A stretch of 64,000 bases of DNA from CAVTWJ01 sp963849485 (lineage in GTDB: Bacteria > Oederibacteriota > Muellerivitia > Muellerivitales > Muellerivitaceae), in contig CAWKIF010000102.1 of assembly GCA_963849485.1 (NCBI GenBank), positions 1 to 64,000 on the forward strand, written 5' to 3'. Position numbers and translations under genes: made by a program. Below are positions 1 through 11,400 of this stretch, piece after piece; positions within the stretch are counted from its first letter, which is position 1, and every line of letters begins with the position of its first letter. Under the pieces are notes generated by a model. The model was not told where the DNA came from and did no database searches. It saw only the letters and a list, made by a program, of their open reading frames with translations.

Positions 1-976
1 TTTCGTCATTCTTCCCTTTCATCTGATCAATTTCCTGAAGCGCTCGTAGAAACGCACGTCTTGGAACGTGTATCTGTTCTATAAAATCTGCGATTTGGGC
101 TATGAGGTCGGGGAGAGTAATAGTTGGTTGGGAGCACTTGAGTTCTTTCTTTTTCTTGGTGCAGCGATAATAGGTATAACGGTGGATCTGGCCGTCCCGT
201 TTCACCAATTTCGATATTTCTTCCGCTGTTATCATGCAGTTGCATTCTCGACACCGTATCATTCCCGTATACGCGAATTCATGCGTTTTGGATCGGGGTT
301 TTCCTTTTCGCCCCAGAATAACTTGCACCCGGTCAAATTCCTTTTCTGTGACCAGCCGTTTATATTTATGAAAATAATCTCCCTCTCTTCGTTTCATAAG
401 GCCGTAGTAGAAGGGATTGGTGAATAGCCGATATCCGAAGCATCGCGAGACAGGTTTTCCTCCCTGTCGTTTTGTCTTTCGGGTGCGAAGTCCCCACTCG
501 TTGTTGGCAATATCTACGATTTGCTCGATGGTATACGCCCCTGAAAGCATGTGTTCCCACATATTTCTCAAAATTGGAAACCGAACTTTGTCTTCTATGA
601 CCGTCACTTCTTTGGTAATGGAGTCTGTGTAATTCAAATACCCGAGCGGAGCGGCGGTGGGCCATTCGCCCTTTTCCAATTTTGCCCGATTGCCCCGTTT
701 GACGTTCTTGCTCAAATCATCGACATATTTCTGCGCCATACCAAACTCGATATACATGAGGATGGTATTGTCATCGCCGTGGCCGTAGGTCTGATTCGGC
801 GTGATGATCTTTATTCCGTTTTGTTTCAAAGACCAGATGACTGTGGCACCATCCATTGGGTTTCGAGCCAGGCGGTCCAGTTTCCACGAGAGGATGCCTT
901 GGGCTTCACCCATGTTGACCCTTTTCATCATGTCGTTGAATACCGGTTTGCACACCATCCTTTTTGCGAGGGCCAT
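1..976 (-). pseudogene. Serine recombinase, 5'-truncated and partial at the window edge
   Basis: Reading the minus strand from about 976 to position 1 gives one uninterrupted frame of about 325 codons with no stop before the left edge. It shows the end of the resolvase catalytic domain (GILSWKLDRLARNPMDG), the linker and Recombinase domain (AQKYVDDLSKNVKRGNRAKLE is the start of this block), and a zinc ribbon of the form CRECNC...YYRCTKKKKELKC. In the family these follow an N-terminal segment of roughly 50 residues that holds the nucleophilic serine. Here that segment is missing: upstream of the first ATG the frame has only about 17 unrelated codons before a stop, and it runs straight into a Hen1 fragment. 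No convincing ribosome-binding site precedes the first ATG. Such proteins catalyse site-specific integration or excision of mobile elements; without the catalytic serine this copy should be inactive. The identity is firm, the truncation clear, and the cause inferred to be a deletion. Confidence 0.85.
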
Positions 977-1005
977 GTGCAGGAGCCTGTAATTATTGGA
1001 TTTTT

Positions 1006-1353
1006 TCAATGTTCTGCCGCTAACTCAGGCTTGGCCTTACATTGCCCGCTCATGGCCGAGCTATAAACCTTATTAAGGGCTACGGAAAGGAATGAAGAAG
1101 CCGCATAGGGCCGGTCATTGACGTACTGGCCTAAAAGCTCAGGTACAAATGCCCCCTTATGGCCCCGGATCAGGCCAACAGGGTCAATATCTACTAATAG
1201 GGCCGCGGTACAGACGTCGAAGCTGGCTTCGGGATAGAAGACATAGGCATTGCCATAGGACAGCTCAGAGGTGTGGATGTTCTCCGGGTTCTTCCTGAGT
1301 AGGAATCCAAGGTCGGTGGCAGGGGTTGTTCGATTGGTGATGGTCAATAACAT
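1006..1353 (-). pseudogene. hen1: Hen1 RNA 3'-terminal 2'-O-methyltransferase, 5' fragment
   Basis: This 115-codon frame matches the N-terminal domain of bacterial Hen1 from its first residue: it starts MLLTITN, continues PATDLGFLLRKNP, and contains AYVFYPEAS, CTAALLVDIDPVGLIRG and GQYVNDRPYAASSFLSVAL. Full-length bacterial Hen1 is about 450-490 residues, with this N-terminal ligase-activating domain followed by a methyltransferase domain. Hen1 works with Pnkp in RNA repair, methylating the 2'-OH at an RNA 3' end before ligation. Here the reading frame ends just after CKAKPELAAEH, exactly where similarity to the serine recombinase begins. The methyltransferase domain is absent and no Pnkp partner lies in the window. 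The piece is best read as the remnant of a gene cut by a deletion or a mobile-element event. Confidence 0.85.
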
Positions 1354-1744
1354 ATGGGCTCTTAAAAAGTGGTTCTAACAGACGGCGAGGATACTTTACC
1401 ACAAGGCTCAAAAAGCTTGGCTTTAGGGGTACATTTGGACCTCTTAATATAGAAGACCCACCCCCCTAAACCGACCGCCCCTAAAATACGGGAATTCTGG
1501 CCTGTGGGGTTTGTGCTGGCCCTACCATGACTCCAAGTTATTCTGCGCAGAATAACTCTTCCCTGCCCCCGGCCCCCTTGTCCAGGCTCTGGACAAAAAC
1601 CGGGTTCTTTTTGCCTATTTATTCCGTGCTTCAAGAGGAAGAACCGATACCCCTCAAAAAACCTCATTATCCGAGTCGGAGTCTCCGACTCGATTTATAA
1701 GGGGAATTAAGGGGTGAGGATTTAGTTTCTCCTGAATGGAGCTT

Positions 1745-1789
1745 CCAGCGTCCAATTCCTGCTAAGGCTTGGGATTAATTGGACGCTGG
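1745..1789. repeat. Inverted repeat, 13-bp arms
   Basis: CCAGCGTCCAATT at 1745-1757 is the exact reverse complement of AATTGGACGCTGG at 1777-1789, with a 19-base loop. The right arm is also part of the direct repeat at 1775-1802. Confidence 0.8.
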
Positions 1790-2043
1790 GCGGGTTGGCT
1801 TGTCCCGAGTTGGGACAACTACCTCGACCCTTCGAGAGCCTCAGGGCCCTGAGCAAATTCAAAGGGTTGGGTAGCTTCTCGCAATGGCACCCATTCAGTA
1901 TTTTTAGTCGTTTTTAGCTAATGAACCCGATTAGAAATTGTAGTCTACAATCCATTGCCAAGTTGATTGTCTTGAATTGCCCCCTTTCGGGGACAATTAA
2001 GTTCCCGACGAGAACTTAATTGGACGCTGGGCGGGTTGGCTTG
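1775..2043. repeat. Pair of 28-bp direct repeats, each followed by a different palindrome
   Basis: Positions 1775-1802 and 2016-2043 are identical over 28 bases (core GGACGCTGGGCGGGTTGGC). Each copy runs into a perfect palindrome, but the palindromes differ: TTGTCCC/GGGACAA at 1800-1818 and TTGCCCAGA/TCTGGGCAA at 2041-2059. The pairing is kept while the bases differ, as expected if the folded form matters. Confidence 0.8.
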
Positions 2044-2450
2044 CCCAGAGTCTGGGCAAAATTGGCAGGTAGGTAGGGAGTTTTTCTGGCGGCAAGAAAA
2101 AATGCAAAAAAGCCTTTAAAACGATCTTCCGATTCGGAAGATGAAAAATAACGGATTCGACAGGCTCACCGTCCGGGTTTATTCAAATTTTGAGATACTC
2201 AGGAAAATGAAGAAAACCCTTAAAAAGAGTCTTCACCGGGTGAATGCGAAAAATAAGGGTTTTTGATCATTGGTTGTTTTTAAGAAAAACGCGAAAGGCG
2301 GACTGGGATTGCCTGGGCCTTCGCCAAGGCTATGGCCCACAGGCCGTCAATTTTTTCCCCTGTCTGGCGTAGCTTTAGCGAAGCCAGATCGCAATGACAC
2401 CCAAACTGATGCACTTGCGGTCAACAGATCCCTATCCAGTTTTTGGTGTT

Positions 2451-2475
2451 CTTGGCGCCTTGGCGTCTTGGCGGT
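2451..2475 (+). repeat. REP-like element (CTTGGCGTCTTGGCGGT type)
   Basis: Contains CTTGGCGTCTTGGCGGT, preceded by CTTGGCGC. The same 17-mer occurs at 49033-49049, its reverse complement at 48962-48978, and a partial copy lies near 18850. It is a dispersed intergenic repeat of this genome. Confidence 0.7.
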
Positions 2476-2494
2476 GAAATCGTGGTTTTGAGTC

Positions 2495-5400
2495 TTAAGG
2501 ACCTTCGAGGGTGAAGGTTCCCAGCTGGTAGGTATCCCAAATAACAGTACCGGTGGAGTTATACAACTCCATCACGAAATTATGGTTGGTAAAGATTTGG
2601 CCGGGGGTGAGGCCGAATTGGGCGGCGGTGATCTGGCCCACGAAATCCGTACAGGTATAGGTGTAGGGGCCCAGCCAAACGTAATTCCCCGAGGTGGTAT
2701 CTATCACCCGGACCATGCTGGTTTGTTGGGTGGAGCAACCCGGTACATAGGGGTAGATGTAGAAGTTAAAGGCGGTGGGGTTCCCATCCTCGGCCAACAA
2801 GGTGGCGGGGCTGGACAGGTTGGCGGTGTCGATATAGCCCGGGGGAGCCTCGATGGAAATAGGCGATCCCGTGGGAGTTCCGTACGAAAAGACCTTGTTT
2901 TGAGCCTCATTTAAAAGGGTGACCGCGAATTGGGCGGAGGCGATGGTGGTGGGGGTATTGAGGCCGAATTCATAACCCGACAGGGTCACCGTATGGCTCA
3001 TCCCGGTGCCAGCGTAGCTCCAGGGACCCACTAAAACGGTATGCGCATTCGCGGCCACCTGGGCATAGCTGACCTGGGTCACCCCCGAGGGGGCGTTGGC
3101 GTTGATGGTGAATTGAAAGGCCTGGCAGGCCCCGGTTCCGCCGTCGGTCGTCAGGCAATTGATGGCACTGGAGCCCATGTAGTCCTGGGGATATTCCAAG
3201 TTGAGGGTCCCGGCGTTTTGGGTATCCCAAATCTTCGTTCCCGTCGAATCCAGTAACTGGGTCACCAATTTCTGGTTCAGCAGGGTCTGGCCGGGGCCCA
3301 GGCCCAACTGGGCCGCCGTCACATAATAGGTGTAATCGGTGCAGGTATAGGTGACCGGGCCGAAGGTGACCGAGGTGCCGTTGGTGACGTCCCACAAGCG
3401 GATCATGCTCACCTGGCTGGCGGTACATCCCGGGGTATAGGGATAGATATAGAAGGTGAAGGCGTTGACGTTTCCATCCTCCGCCAAGATCGCGCTGGCG
3501 TAACTCGTGCTGTCAATATAGGCCGGGGCCGCTTCCAGGTTCGCGGGTGAGCCTCCCACGGGCACGGAAACTCCCAGCACCTTGTTTTGCTGACCGTTCA
3601 AGAGGGTCACGGCCAATTGGGAGGCCACGGGCACGCCCGCCGCCGTCAGGCCCATCGACCTGCCGGAAATCGTGACCGCCAAGGTCCCCGAACCCGAATA
3701 GCTCCAGGGCCCCACGACGGTGACGGTTCCCGTGGTTTGGTTGACGATATCCGCGTAGCTGGTTTCCGAAACCCCGGCGGGGCCCTGGCTGTTCAAGAGC
3801 AATTGGAAGACCTGGCAGGCCCCGGTTCCGCTGTCGGTGGTCAGGCAGCTCAAGGAGCTGGAACTGATGAAGGGCGAGGGGTTTTCCAGGTTGATGGCGC
3901 CGGGATATTTCTGGTCTAGCAGGGTCACGCCGGTGGAATCGAACAACTGCAGGGCGAGGTTTTGGTTCAAGGCAATCTGTCCGGCGGTATTCACCCCGAA
4001 CTGCTCAGGCGATAAATAGTAAGAATTGGAATAACCGCCGCCGTTGATGTCCGTGACCGGCCCCAAGCCTACGGTGATCCCATTCGAAAGATCCACGATC
4101 TTGAGCTGGCTCAGCACCGTGCTTGATCCCGGCGCGCTCAGGTAGGCTGAAACGTAGAAGGATTCGCAATTGCCGTCCTCGGCGCTCGTCTGGCAGGAAT
4201 AGCTGGTGCTCGAGATGTATTCCAGCGGCGCTTCCAGAGTCATGGGCGAGCCCGTGGGAACCGAGGAGCCCTCCGGCCGGGATTTGGCCTCGTCATAAAG
4301 GGTTACCGCCAGGCTGGTAGCCACCGTCAGACCCGCCGTACCCAGATTGAAGGAAATCGGCGAGAGGGTCGCGGCGAAGCTGTTGCCGGGGCCCACGTAG
4401 GTCCATGGGCCGACCCAAGTGGTGGGGTTATTGACGGCGGAAGTATCGGTCACAAGGGCATAGCTGGTTTTGGTGACCCCCGCCGGGGCGCTGGCGAAGA
4501 GGGTCAGCAGGAACTGCCTCCAGGCGTTGGTACTGGGGTCGATGACCAGGGGCGACACCGAGCTTCCGGTGAGGATCGGCGATGGGGCTTCCAGGTTGAT
4601 CGTACCGGGGGAGCAGGTATCCAAAAGAGTGACCCCGGTGGAATCGTAGAGTTCGGCCAGGAAGACCTGGTTCAGGGCGATCTGGCCGGCGGCGGTCACC
4701 CCGAACTGGGCGGGCAGCATGGGCAGGGTGGGTTCGTACCCGCCGCCGTTGTTGTCCACGATCTGGTCGCTCACGGTGGTTGAATTGGAAAGGTCAATGA
4801 GTTTTACCATCGTGGTCACGGTGGCGCTGCCCGGGGAATCCACATAGGGCTGGAAATTAAAGGCCTGCCAGTTGCCATCCTCGCCCGTACTGGTGCTGGT
4901 GAGGGTTCCGCTGTTGAGGAAATATTGAAGCGGGGCTTCCATCATCAGGGGCGATCCGGCGGGGACAGCCGCGTCGAGAATGTGGTTCTTCGTCTGGTCG
5001 TAGAGGGTCACGGCCATGGCGGTGGAAACGGGCAGGTTCGCCGTGGTCAGCCCCAAGTCGGTCCCCCGGATGGTCAGGGGGATCGTGGCGGACCCCGTGA
5101 AGTTGATGGGTCCCATCTCGTAGGCGGTATGTCCGTTGCTGGTGTCGTAGATATAGGCCCAAACCGTCTTGGTGATGCCGGTGGGGGCGGAGAGCCCCAA
5201 ATCGAGCTGAACACTGCGGCAGGCGCTGGTAGCGGGGTCGGTCACCACGCAGGAAAGGGAGCTGGAAGAAATATAGGGCGAGGGGTTTTCCAGGTTCAGG
5301 GTCCCCGCCTGCCAGCTGTCCAGGAGGGTCACGCTTCCGGCGTCGGCGTAAAGCAGTTCCTCGAACACCTGGTTCAACGCGATCTGTCCGGGCGAGGAAA

Positions 5401-8400
5401 GCCCAAACTGCCGGGGCAGGAGAGGATAGGTATTCGAGTAGGCGCCGCCGGTATCGGTGATCGGCCCGAAAGCCACCGTGGCCGGCCCGCCCGGCGCCGT
5501 GAGGTCGATGAGTTTAATATAAGTGGTCGCCGGGGCGCCGCTGGGCGCTTCCAGGTAATATTCGAAATTGAATTCCTCGCAGTTCCCGTCTTCCGCCGAC
5601 GTCGCACAAGCCACGCCGTTGTAACTGGTGTTGCGGTAAAGGTATTCCGCGGGGGCCTCGAAACTGATGGGCGAACCCGCCAGGGGCACCGAGTTCAAGA
5701 CGGTCGACTGGTTTTCCGCGAAGAAGGTCACGGAGAAGGCGGTGGAAACCGGCGAGGCCGAGGTCACGCTGAAATAACTTCCGTTCAGGGTGGTGGAGTA
5801 GCTTCCGGAACCGTCGAAGGTGATGGGGCCCAACATGTAATAATCGTTGTTGGTCAAATCCGTCACCCTGGCATAACCGGTCTTGGGCACTCCGGCGGGG
5901 CCGACGGGGTTGAGGGAGAGCAGGAACTGCTGGCAGGCGCCGCTCAATGGATCGGTTTGCACGGTGGTCAGGGTAGCGGAAGATAGGTAGGGCGAGGGCG
6001 TTTCCAGGTTCCAGGTCCCCAAGGGGTAAGTATCCAACAGGGTGACACCGGCCGAATCGGCGTAAAGCAGTTCTTCCATCACCTGGCTGACCGCCGTCTG
6101 GCCGGGATTCGTCAATCCGAACTGTTGGGCCAGGAGCGGGTAGTTCGCCTCGATGGCGCCGCCGCTATCCGTGACCGGGCCGAAGCCCACCGTGATCGGG
6201 CCTCCGGACGCGTTCAGGTCGGCCACCTTCAAATAGGTGGTCGCCGGGGCGCCGCTGGGGGCCTCCAGGTAATATTGGAAGGTCAATTCCTCGCAGTTCC
6301 CGTCCTCCGCCACCGTCGAGCAGGTCAACTCGTTGTATGCGGAGTTCCGGAAGAGGTATTCCTCAGGGCCAACCAGGGAAACGGGCGAGCCAGCCGGAAC
6401 GGCGCTCCCCAAAACGGTGGTGGAACTGTCGTTCAAAAGCGTCACCCCGAAGGCCGCCGAGACCGGCGAGGTGGTGGTGACGTTGAACATGGAAGACAGG
6501 AGGGTGATCGGGAAGGTGCCGGTGCCCGAGTAGGTGAAGGGGCCCAGAACCTGGTTGGTGCTATTGGAAAGGTCCTCGACCTTCAGGTAGTTGGTGGAGG
6601 TCACCCCCGCCCCGCCGGAAACCGAGAGGTTCAAGAGGAAGGTTTGGAAAGCGCCGGAAACCCCGGTCAAGAGGGAGGAGAGCGAGCTGGAGACCAGGCT
6701 GTCGCTCGTGTTGGGCGTGTTGTTCTCGAGGCTGAGGGTGCCCACGGGCAGGCTGCCCAGGATCGTCTGACCGCTGGAATCGTACAGCAATTCCTCAAAT
6801 ACCTGGCTCATGGCAACTTGTCCCGCCGTCAGGCCGAAACTGGCCCCGGTCAAGGTCACCGCGTAGGCGTGGTTCCCCAGGGGGTTGGCCACGGGACCGA
6901 AGAATAGGGTGGCGGGATTGGTGCCGCCGGACAGGTTCACCAGGGCATATTGGAAATTCTGGGTGGTGGTGCCGGGGGTGTTCAGGGTGGTATTGAAGTT
7001 GAAGGTGACGCTGTTGCCGTCTTCCGCCAGGACATTACTGCCGAAGCTTGCGGCGTAGATATAGCCCGTCGAGGCTTCCAGGGTGACGGGCGATCCTGCG
7101 GGCGTGGAGGTATCCAGCCAATGGCCCTCGGTCTGGTCGTAAAGCTTCACGATGAAATTGGAAGAGACGGGGGCCGATTGCACCGTAAAGCCGAAGTCGA
7201 TCGAGGTCAGGGTCGCCGCGTAGCTATCCCCCGTGCCCGTATAGGTGATGGGCCCGACCCAGGCGAATTGGTTGTTGGTGGTGTCGATCACCTCGGCGTA
7301 GCTGATGGAAGGCACCGTGGGGGGCCCATTGGGGAGGATGGTCACGGCGAAGCCCTGGTAGGCCTGGCTGACCGGGTCGTAGAACATCGGGGCGATGGAG
7401 GTTCCGGCCAAATAGTTCGCCGGGTACTCGTAGCTGAAGGTCTCGGCCCCCGTCTGGTCCAAAAGGGTCACGCCGGAAGCGTCGAAGAGCTGTTCCTGGA
7501 ACTGCTGGTTGACCGCCGACCCGCCCGGGGCTAGGCCGAAGCTGGCCCCGTTGAGGGTGACGGAATGGGCCTGGTTGGTCCCCTGGTTATCCACGAAGGG
7601 CCCGAGATTCACCGTGACACCGCTGGTCAGGTTTTCCAGCTTCACCAGGGTCGTCACCGGCGTGGAGGCGCTGAAGGGCGCGTCCAGGTCGGTGTTGTAT
7701 ATGAAGATGTCGCAGGTTCCATCCTCGTTGAGCGTCTGGCAGGAGAAGGTATTGTAGCCGGCCCCGTAGATGAACTCGGAGGGCGCCTCCAGGGTGATGG
7801 GGGACCCGGTGGGGACGATGGTATCCTCCCAGTGGGTCTCGTTTTGGTCCCAAAGCTTGACGATAAAGCCGGTGGAGACGGGCGCGGTGTTGGTCAATAT
7901 GCCGAAATTGGTCCCATTGAGCGTCACCGAGAAGCTGCCCGTCCCCGTGTAGGACCAGGGGCCCACGGAATAAACAGCGCTGTTTTTGGTGTCGATGATC
8001 TGGGCGGTGTTGGAGGAAAGCACCCCGGCGGGGCCGTTGGTCCCGATGGTCATGAGGAACCGCTGGACCGCCCCCCCGTTGGCCGGATCAGTGGAAAGCA
8101 CGGAAACCGAGGCGGAGGTCAGGTAGTTGACCGGATACTCGTAGCTCCAGCTCTCAGCCCCCTGCCGATCCAAGACCGTGACGCCCGTGGCGTCCATGAG
8201 TTGTTCCTGGAACTGCTGGTTGACCGCCGATTGGCCGGCCGAGAGGCCCATTTCGGCCCCGTTCAAGACCGTCGAAAAGCCCTGGTTGGTTCCACTGCTA
8301 TTGACGAAGGGTCCCAGGTAGGTCGTAACGCCGCTGGTCAGGTTCTCCAGCCGCACCAGGGTGGTCACCGGGGTGGTGGCTGAAAAAGGCGCGTCCAGGT

Positions 8401-11400
8401 CGGTGTTATAGGTGAAATAAACGCAGTTCCCGTCCGCGTCAAAGGTCTGGCAGGAGAAGGTGTCGTAGGCGGCCCCGTAGATGAACTCGTTGGGCGCCTC
8501 CAGGGTCAGGGGCGATCCCGCGGGCACCGAGGTGTTGAGGATGACGGATTGGGTGGCGTCGTAGAACTTGATGGAAAGGGGGCTGGATACCGCGCCGCTG
8601 GCGCTGGTAGTGAACCCCAGGTCCGAGGAAAGGATGGTGGCCGAGTAGCTGTCGCCGGTGCCAGTGTAGGTGACCGGGCCCACCCAGGCGTACTCGCTGT
8701 TCTGGGTGTCGTAAAGGTAGGCGTAGCTGGTGGAAAGGACCCCCGGGGGCCCGTTGGGCTGAAGGTTCAAGACGAAGCCCTGGACGGCCTGGTTACCGCC
8801 TACGAAGAGCGGGGTGACGGAACTGGAGGCCAGGTAGGCCGTGGGGTATTCGTAGCTGAAAGTGGGCGCGCTATGGGTATCCAGGATGGTGGTCGCGCTC
8901 GAATTATAAAGGGTGGCCTCAAAGGCGTCGCCCACGGCCGTATCGCCGGGGTTCAAGTTGAATTGGGCGCCGTTGAGGATGGAGCTGAAGCCCTGGTCGC
9001 CCCCGCCGGTGTTCACGAAGGGTCCCAGGAAGACCGAGACGCCCCGGGTCAAATCCTCCAAGGCGACCAGGGTGGTCACGGGGGTGGAGCCCGGGTTGTC
9101 CAAGTTGGCGTTGAAAGTGAAATAGGTGCAGTTCCCGTCCTGGGCGTAGGTGGAACAGCTGAAGGAGTCGCTGTAGATGAATTCCGTCGGGTATTCGATG
9201 GACATGGGCGATCCGGCGGGCACGTCCGAATCCAGAAGAACGCTTTCCGTGGCGTCATAGAGCTTGACGGTGAAGGCGCCCTGGACGGGGGGCGAATTGG
9301 AATAGACGTTGAAATCGTAGCCATTCAGGGTGACCGAGAAGCTGGTGCCCGTGCCCGTGTAGTTCCAGGGGCCGACCCAGTCGTATTGGCCGTTGGTCGT
9401 GTCGGTGATGAGGGCGGTGCCCACCGAGGTCACCCCGGCGGGGGCGTTGGCGTCGATGGTGAACACGAATTCCTTGCAGGCCCCGGTTCCGCTGTCGGTG
9501 GAAAGGCAGGTCAAGTTGCTGCCGGCCAGGTAATTGACCGAGTACTCGTAACTGAAGGGGCCGGCCGGCTGATTGTCCAGCACCGTCACGCCGGTCGAAT
9601 CGGTGAGGAATTCCTCGAAGGAATGGTTGACCGCCGTCTGGCCGGGCTGGAGGCCCAGCAGTTCCCCGTTGAGGGCCACGGAGTAGGCCTGGTTCCCGGG
9701 CCCATTATTGACCAGGGGGCCCAGGAAGACCGTGGCGGGAGTGGAGAGGTCGATGAGTTTCACCAGGCTGGTCACGGGCGAGGAAGCGGGGTTGTTGAGC
9801 GTGGTATTGAAGTTGAAATACCCGCAGTTCCCGTCCACGGCGTAGGTCGTGCAGTTGAAGTTGTTGCTGTAGATGTACTCGCTGGGGCCCTCCAGGGTCA
9901 TGGGCGACCCGGCGGGCACGGCGGTATCCAGGATGGTGCTCTTGGTTTCGTCATAGAGCTTCACGTTGAAATTCGCCTGCACCTGGGAGACGGCGCTGGT
10001 GATGCCGAAATCCTCCGGCTGGAGGGTGACCGAGAAACTGTAGCCCGCGCCCTGGTAGGTCCAGGGGCCCACCCAGGCGCTATCGCCGTTGGAGGTATCG
10101 GTCACGTAGGCGTAACTGGTGGAATTGACCCCCGCCGGGCCGTTGGCGTTGACGGTGAGGGTAAAGGCCCGGCAGGCCCCGGTGACCTGGTCGGACGTGA
10201 TACAGGCAAGCGAGCTTGCGGCGATGTAATTGCCCGGGTTTTCCAGGTTGAGGGGTCCGATGGTCTTGGAATCCCAAAGGTTGGTGCCGGTGGAATCATA
10301 AAGGTCCTCCCGGAACAACTGGGAGAGGGCCGGGCCTTGGGTCACGCCCATGGCCTCGGCGGGGACCTGCCAGTTGAAGTTGTTGCAGGTATAGGTGACC
10401 GGCCCGAACATCGTGGCGCTCCCGGTGGCGATATCGGTGAGTTTGATCATGCTCACCTGGGTGGCCGCGCAGGCCGGGGTGTAGGGGTTGATGCTGAAAG
10501 TGAAGACGGAACAATTCCCGTCCTCCAGGGTGGTATAGCAGGCCGCCGAGCTGGTGTAGATATAGCCCGGAGGGGCCTCCAGGGAGAGGGGGGAGCCCGA
10601 GGGGAGCAGGACCCCGTAGGTCACGCCCTTGGTGGCGTCCAGGAGCGCCACGCTCAAGGATGCCGAGACGGGGCTGGAGGTGGAAGTGACGCCGAAGGAT
10701 TCCCCGGAGAGGTTGGCGGTGAAGGTCGTGCCCGCGCCCGAGTAGCCCCAGGGGCCCACGTAGACGCTGCTGTTATTGGAGAGGTCCTTGACCAGGGCGT
10801 AGCTTTGCGAGGGGAACCCGGCGGCCCCGTTGGCGGCGATGGACAGTTGGAAGACACGGCAGGCGCCGTCGCCCCCGTCGGTATTGATGCAGGAAACCGC
10901 CGCGGAGGAGAAGGCGGGCGTGGGCGGGGGCGTGGGGGAAAGGGTGGAAGTCGAGGTCGTGGTCGGTGTCGCCGTGACGGTGGAAGTCGAGGTGTAAGAG
11001 AGGACGGGCGTGACCGTGAGGGAGGCGGTGGGCGAGGATGAAGGCGTCACGGTCAGGGACATCGTCGGGGTACCCGTCGCCAAGGGCGTCGAGGTGATCG
11101 TGGGGGTCGAGGTCACGGTCCCGGTGGGGGTGGGGGAAGCCGAAATCGTCGGGGTGAGGGTGGCCGTGGGGGTCAATGTGACCGTCGAGGTCAGGGTGAT
11201 CGTGGCGGTCGGGGTCGGGGTGGAGGTATTCGCGGGGGTGGAAGTGAGGGTGAGGGTCGAGGTCGGGGTGAGGGTGAGAGTGACCGTCGGTGAAAGCGTG
11301 ACCGTCGATGTCGGCGAAGCGGTCGGCGTCTTGGTATAGGACAGCACCGGCGTCATCGAATCCGTCAAGGTCACCGTGGGGGTGGCCGTGACCGTCGGGC

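Larger units (their letters stand above)
1354..2494. other. Gene-poor region rich in perfect palindromes
   Basis: No convincing gene is seen in these 1.1 kb. The stretch holds a series of perfect inverted repeats that differ from one another in sequence but share one design, with arms of 6-13 bp and a very short loop. Clear cases are 1536-1557 (22-bp palindrome, no loop), 1578-1596, 1672-1692, 1745-1789, 1800-1818, 1840-1853, about 1997-2021, 2041-2059, 2124-2142 and 2232-2244. Short open frames here have no start signal or family resemblance. Confidence 0.6.

Noticed and set aside
1362..1667. 101-codon minus-strand frame upstream of the hen1 remnant
   Set aside because: Overlaps the palindromes, has no ribosome site and no resemblance to a family.
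4925..11041. Long plus-strand frames opposite the giant lipoprotein
   Set aside because: GC-rich antisense shadows; Gly/Arg/Val-biased low-quality composition and no start signals.
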